Source of the DNA: Comamonadaceae bacterium
GTDB taxonomy: Bacteria; Pseudomonadota; Gammaproteobacteria; Burkholderiales; Burkholderiaceae_C
NCBI GenBank assembly: GCA_030528485.1
Contig: JAUMYU010000017.1
Location: forward strand, 1-39,528
Length of the DNA: 39,528 nt
Direction of reading: 5' to 3'
Shown here in pieces: positions 37,702 through 39,528 of the stretch (its first letter is position 1; the number at the start of each line of letters is the position of its first letter). The notes beneath the pieces are model-generated. The model searched no databases, was not told the DNA's origin, and worked only from the letters and a program-made list of their open reading frames with translations. The translations under genes and the position numbers were made by a program.

Positions 37702-38660
37702 CGGCACTGCTCCTCTGTGCGATTGGCGGCGGCGCGCTGGCGCAGGCCGGGGGCCATGCGGCCGAAGTGCATGACCAGCATGCCCGCCACGGCCAGCGCC
37801 GCGCCGGCGGCCAGGGAGATATGCAGGGCCTCGCCCAGCCACAGCGCGGAAAAGCCCATGCCGAAGATGGGCACCAGCGAGATATACGCCGCCGCATTGC
37901 CCGCCCCCAGCGCCTTGACGCCAGCGAAAAACCAAGCGTAAGCCAGCACGGTGGCCAGCGCCACAATCGCCAGCAGGCTGGCCCAGCCCCGCGCCGGGGC
38001 GGCCCACATGGCCGACCACGCGCCCGGGCCTTCAATCAGCCAGGCGCACAGGAGCAGCAACACCGCCCCGATCAGCGATGTGACGGTGACGGTGGCCAGG
38101 GCCTCCATGCCTTGCAGCTTGCGGCCGATCAAGGTGTAAATGGCCCAACTGGCCACGCAGCCCAGGATCAGCCCCTCGCCCAACCCCAGCCCGCCCGCCA
38201 GCGCCTGCATGGGATGGCCCTGGGTAATGGCCCAAATGGCGCCCACCACCGTCATGCCCATGCCCAGGCCAATCCAGAGGTTGATCCGCTCCTTGAACAG
38301 CCAGGCCGCCAGCAGCAGCGTGGCCACGGGATTGAGGGTGATGAGCACGACCGCCTTGCTGGCGGGGATGCGTTGCAGCCCGAGCATGAAGAACACGGCG
38401 TACATGCACACGCCCGTGGCCCCGGCGGCCAGCAGCCACAGCCACTGGCGCGCGGGCAGGCCGCGCAAACTGTGCGCGCGCCCGCTGTGGCGCAGCCAGA
38501 GAAACAGCAGCGCGCTGGCGAGCAAAAACCGCAGCGCCGAGGACGTCAGCGGCGGCATGCTCTGCGTCACGATCTTGGCCCAGGGCCAGGACGCGCCCCA
38601 GACGGCGGCCATCGCCAGCAGCCGCGCATGAATGCCCCAGGGGGCGGGGGTGGTTTGCAT
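37698..38660 (-). CDS. EamA/DMT-family permease
   Basis: This 320-residue protein has ten hydrophobic segments in two homologous EamA halves. Typical sequence includes GASWPWAKIV near the N-terminus and LVPIFGMGFSALWLGE in the second half. Such permeases export amino acids or other metabolites; the substrate is unknown. The ATG at 38660 (MQTTPAPWGIH) is chosen without Shine-Dalgarno support; an ATG at 38708 is in frame. Its stop couples to the GNAT gene. Confidence 0.87.
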   Translation of the reverse strand: MQTTPAPWGIHARLLAMAAVWGASWPWAKIVTQSMPPLTSSALRFLLASALLFLWLRHSGRAHSLRGLPARQWLWLLAAGATGVCMYAVFFMLGLQRIPASKAVVLITLNPVATLLLAAWLFKERINLWIGLGMGMTVVGAIWAITQGHPMQALAGGLGLGEGLILGCVASWAIYTLIGRKLQGMEALATVTVTSLIGAVLLLLCAWLIEGPGAWSAMWAAPARGWASLLAIVALATVLAYAWFFAGVKALGAGNAAAYISLVPIFGMGFSALWLGEALHISLAAGAALAVAGMLVMHFGRMAPGLRQRAAANRTEEQCR

Positions 38661-38698
38661 GGGTGGGGGGTGATTCGCGCAAAGGCGAGGTATTGCTA

Positions 38699-38776
38699 AA
38701 ATTTCCAATCAAAAGAAAAACAACCTCAATACCATCAAGCCGAAACAAGGCAGTTTTTTATCCTTTTGATTTGAAA
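38699..38776 (-). repeat. Intergenic AT-rich palindromic repeat, copy J
   Basis: Left AATTTCCAATCAAAAGAAAA, core TACCATCAAGCCGAAACAAG, right TTATCCTTTTGATTTGAAA. Minus orientation. It is a near-consensus copy lying between the rpoD terminator and the EamA start. Confidence 0.85.
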
Positions 38777-38811
38777 TAAAAAGGCGGCAAGCCTTGAAGC
38801 TGCCGCCTTGT
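38777..38811 (-). terminator. Rho-independent terminator of rpoD
   Basis: Stem AAGGCGGCA / TGCCGCCTT (38781-38789 with 38801-38809), followed on the minus strand by TTTTTATTTC. It lies 16 bases past the rpoD stop and abuts repeat copy J. Confidence 0.85.
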
Positions 38812-38824
38812 TGCACCCGCGCGC

Positions 38825-39528
<704 letters not shown>

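Overview
The window (39.5 kb) looks like chromosomal DNA of a Burkholderiales betaproteobacterium, probably Comamonadaceae-like. The reasons are a 14-gene nuo operon with betaproteobacterial-style subunits, a glnB-type PII gene, a TrmJ/RecQ/RluA complement, a MerR-tRNA-Pro(GGG) pair, a DUF1178 gene beside nuoN, and GC-rich housekeeping genes. The genus cannot be named from the sequence. It is mostly core metabolism. I see no prophage, insertion-sequence transposase, CRISPR array, integron or toxin-antitoxin pair.

Layout. 1-6.6 kb: the 3' end of purL, HMG-CoA lyase, PII (glnB), a prolyl-4-hydroxylase-like oxygenase next to an AmgK-like sugar kinase, a DnaQ-fold exonuclease and a small DUF465 protein. 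6.7-9.0 kb: a plus-strand group made of a DUF4395-like membrane protein with a CxxC motif, a Tat-exported sulfide:quinone-reductase-like flavoprotein and a small membrane protein; together they suggest a sulfide/persulfide redox module at the membrane. 9.1-10.3 kb: a methyltransferase and DUF1178. 10.5-25.2 kb: the complete nuoA-N operon on the minus strand for proton-pumping complex I, with several ATGA stop/start overlaps, a predicted promoter at about 25.46 kb and a terminator after nuoN. 25.5-30.6 kb: glmU, plsY, acpS, a threonine-dehydratase-like enzyme and nagZ. 30.7-34.6 kb: rluA, recQ and an azlCD-like transporter pair. 34.6-39.5 kb: tRNA-Pro, a MerR regulator, trmJ, yigZ, a GNAT enzyme, an EamA permease and the 3' part of rpoD.

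The most unusual content is not a protein. Eleven copies of an AT-rich, roughly 75-85 bp imperfect-palindromic element lie between genes. Its arms resemble TTACAAATCAAAAGGAAA and the reverse complement, and its core resembles GCCTTGTTTCGGC followed by ATGATGGTAT. Copies are at about 1241, 2411, 5251, 9006, 27850, 28343, 29431, 31419, 36313, 36406 and 38699. They occur in both orientations, often begin within a few bases of a stop codon, sometimes fill the whole 84-89 bp gene junction, and in one case (acpS) supply the last codons and stop of a gene. None is inside the nuo operon. I could not match the family to a named repeat from memory. It behaves like a MITE-like or REP/BIME-like family that also carries terminator-type hairpins.

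A second feature is a drop in GC across the nuo operon, lowest around nuoL, compared with the GC-rich flanks. Several expected neighbours are absent from their usual places (pdxJ before acpS, murU after amgK, ihfA before merR, DUF2818/Nudix after nuoN). This fits a rearranged genome in which the repeats may mark junctions.
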